DNA from: Nitrosopumilales archaeon UBA218
GTDB taxonomy: Archaea > Thermoproteota > Nitrososphaeria > Nitrososphaerales > Nitrosopumilaceae
Reading direction: 5' to 3'
Assembly (NCBI GenBank): GCA_002499525.1
Contig: DAMC01000098.1
Location: 553-6,201 of the forward strand
Length of the DNA: 5,649 bases
Below are positions 5,423 to 5,649 of this stretch, one piece after another. A program made the position numbers and the translations under genes. How positions within the stretch are numbered: position 1 is the stretch's first letter; each line of letters opens with the position of its first letter. Under the pieces are notes generated by a model that did not search any database, had not been told where the DNA came from, and saw only the letters and a list, made by a program, of their open reading frames with translations.

Positions 5423-5649
5423 GTGCTCAACACCGTATACAAGGAGGCCATAAAAAATCGTGACAAGATTTTGTCTGTTCTTAAAGGGCCAAAATACGAA
5501 CAAATTGTTGAGCGTGCAAAGCAAAATTGGGTAGAATACACCCCGAAAAAACAGGAAGCCACCTTGTGTGGAATCGATTCCAGTTTTAACAGCACGAAAT
5601 TTCAGGGCATGGAGTTATGGGTAGTCACTGGTGTTGGAATACAATCCAA
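5423..5649 (+). CDS. nurA: NurA-domain nuclease, N-terminal part only
   Basis: Seventy-five codons are visible before the right edge. NurA nucleases form a toroidal dimer that works with the HerA translocase to resect DNA ends for homologous recombination in archaea. A helical N-terminal segment (residues about 1-45, rich in Lys/Glu) leads into LCGIDSSFN (48-56). This corresponds to the family's first active-site motif, usually GIDGS, with Asp52 the expected metal ligand. FQGMELWVVTGVGI (60-73) follows as the next beta strand, in the typical place. The Gly-to-Ser change in the motif is mild. The remaining acidic catalytic residues lie outside the window. GTG at 5423 is the only start downstream of an in-frame stop. 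No herA is visible here. Confidence 0.78.
   Translation, partial: MLNTVYKEAIKNRDKILSVLKGPKYEQIVERAKQNWVEYTPKKQEATLCGIDSSFNSTKFQGMELWVVTGVGIQS

Noticed and set aside
5398..5595. 65-codon minus-strand frame near the right edge
   Set aside because: The plus strand here encodes the NurA motif GIDSSFN and FQGMELWVVT, so the minus frame is a shadow.
1..5649. tRNA, rRNA, CRISPR array, insertion sequence, or a defence or prophage system
   Set aside because: I saw no cloverleaf or CCA-end patterns, regularly spaced repeats, terminal inverted repeats, transposase or integrase motifs, or abrupt composition change. Nearly all the DNA is explained by housekeeping genes.

Overview
The window is a compact, AT-rich archaeal chromosome segment. 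It carries the archaeal RNA polymerase subunit Rpo7/RpoE1 and the elongation factor Spt4, an archaeal-type GTP-dependent dephospho-CoA kinase and a NurA-family nuclease. Several starts sit about 26-31 bp behind TATA-like boxes, and five of the eight larger genes appear to start with TTG or GTG. The base composition, the style of the proteins and the gene set fit a thaumarchaeon (Nitrososphaerota, probably the marine/freshwater Nitrosopumilales group). The genus cannot be fixed from the sequence alone.

Layout from left to right. (1) Positions 1-1454, minus strand: an Mrp/ApbC-type P-loop Fe-S carrier, followed with zero spacing by a GTP-dependent dephospho-CoA kinase (former DUF359) that runs off the left edge. 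(2) Positions 1455-1686: a divergent intergenic region with a TATA-like box for each side and an imperfect 15-bp direct repeat. (3) Positions 1687-3333, plus strand: rpoE1, spt4 (stop and start codons abutting), then nadC 33 bp later. (4) Positions 3330-5178, minus strand: nadX then nadA in transcription order. nadA runs tail to tail into nadC, and their stop codons overlap by 4 bp. (5) Positions 5275-5349, plus strand: a 24-residue, very basic protein gene. (6) Positions 5423-5649, plus strand: the N-terminal part of a NurA-domain nuclease, cut by the right edge.

Functionally, nadX (aspartate dehydrogenase), nadA (quinolinate synthase) and nadC (quinolinate phosphoribosyltransferase) supply all three steps from L-aspartate to nicotinate mononucleotide. 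NadX takes the place of L-aspartate oxidase (NadB). NadA needs a [4Fe-4S] cluster, so the nearby Mrp-type Fe-S carrier is a plausible but unproven partner. Next to these cofactor genes are transcription genes (rpoE1-spt4) and a CoA-biosynthesis kinase that in many euryarchaea lies directly downstream of spt4; here the two are separated by a divergent promoter region.

I see no mobile element, CRISPR array, rRNA or tRNA. Most of the window is housekeeping. The parts most worth a second look are the tiny basic gene, the rearranged rpoE1/spt4/CoA-kinase neighbourhood, the overlapping nadC/nadA ends and the NurA gene without a visible HerA partner.
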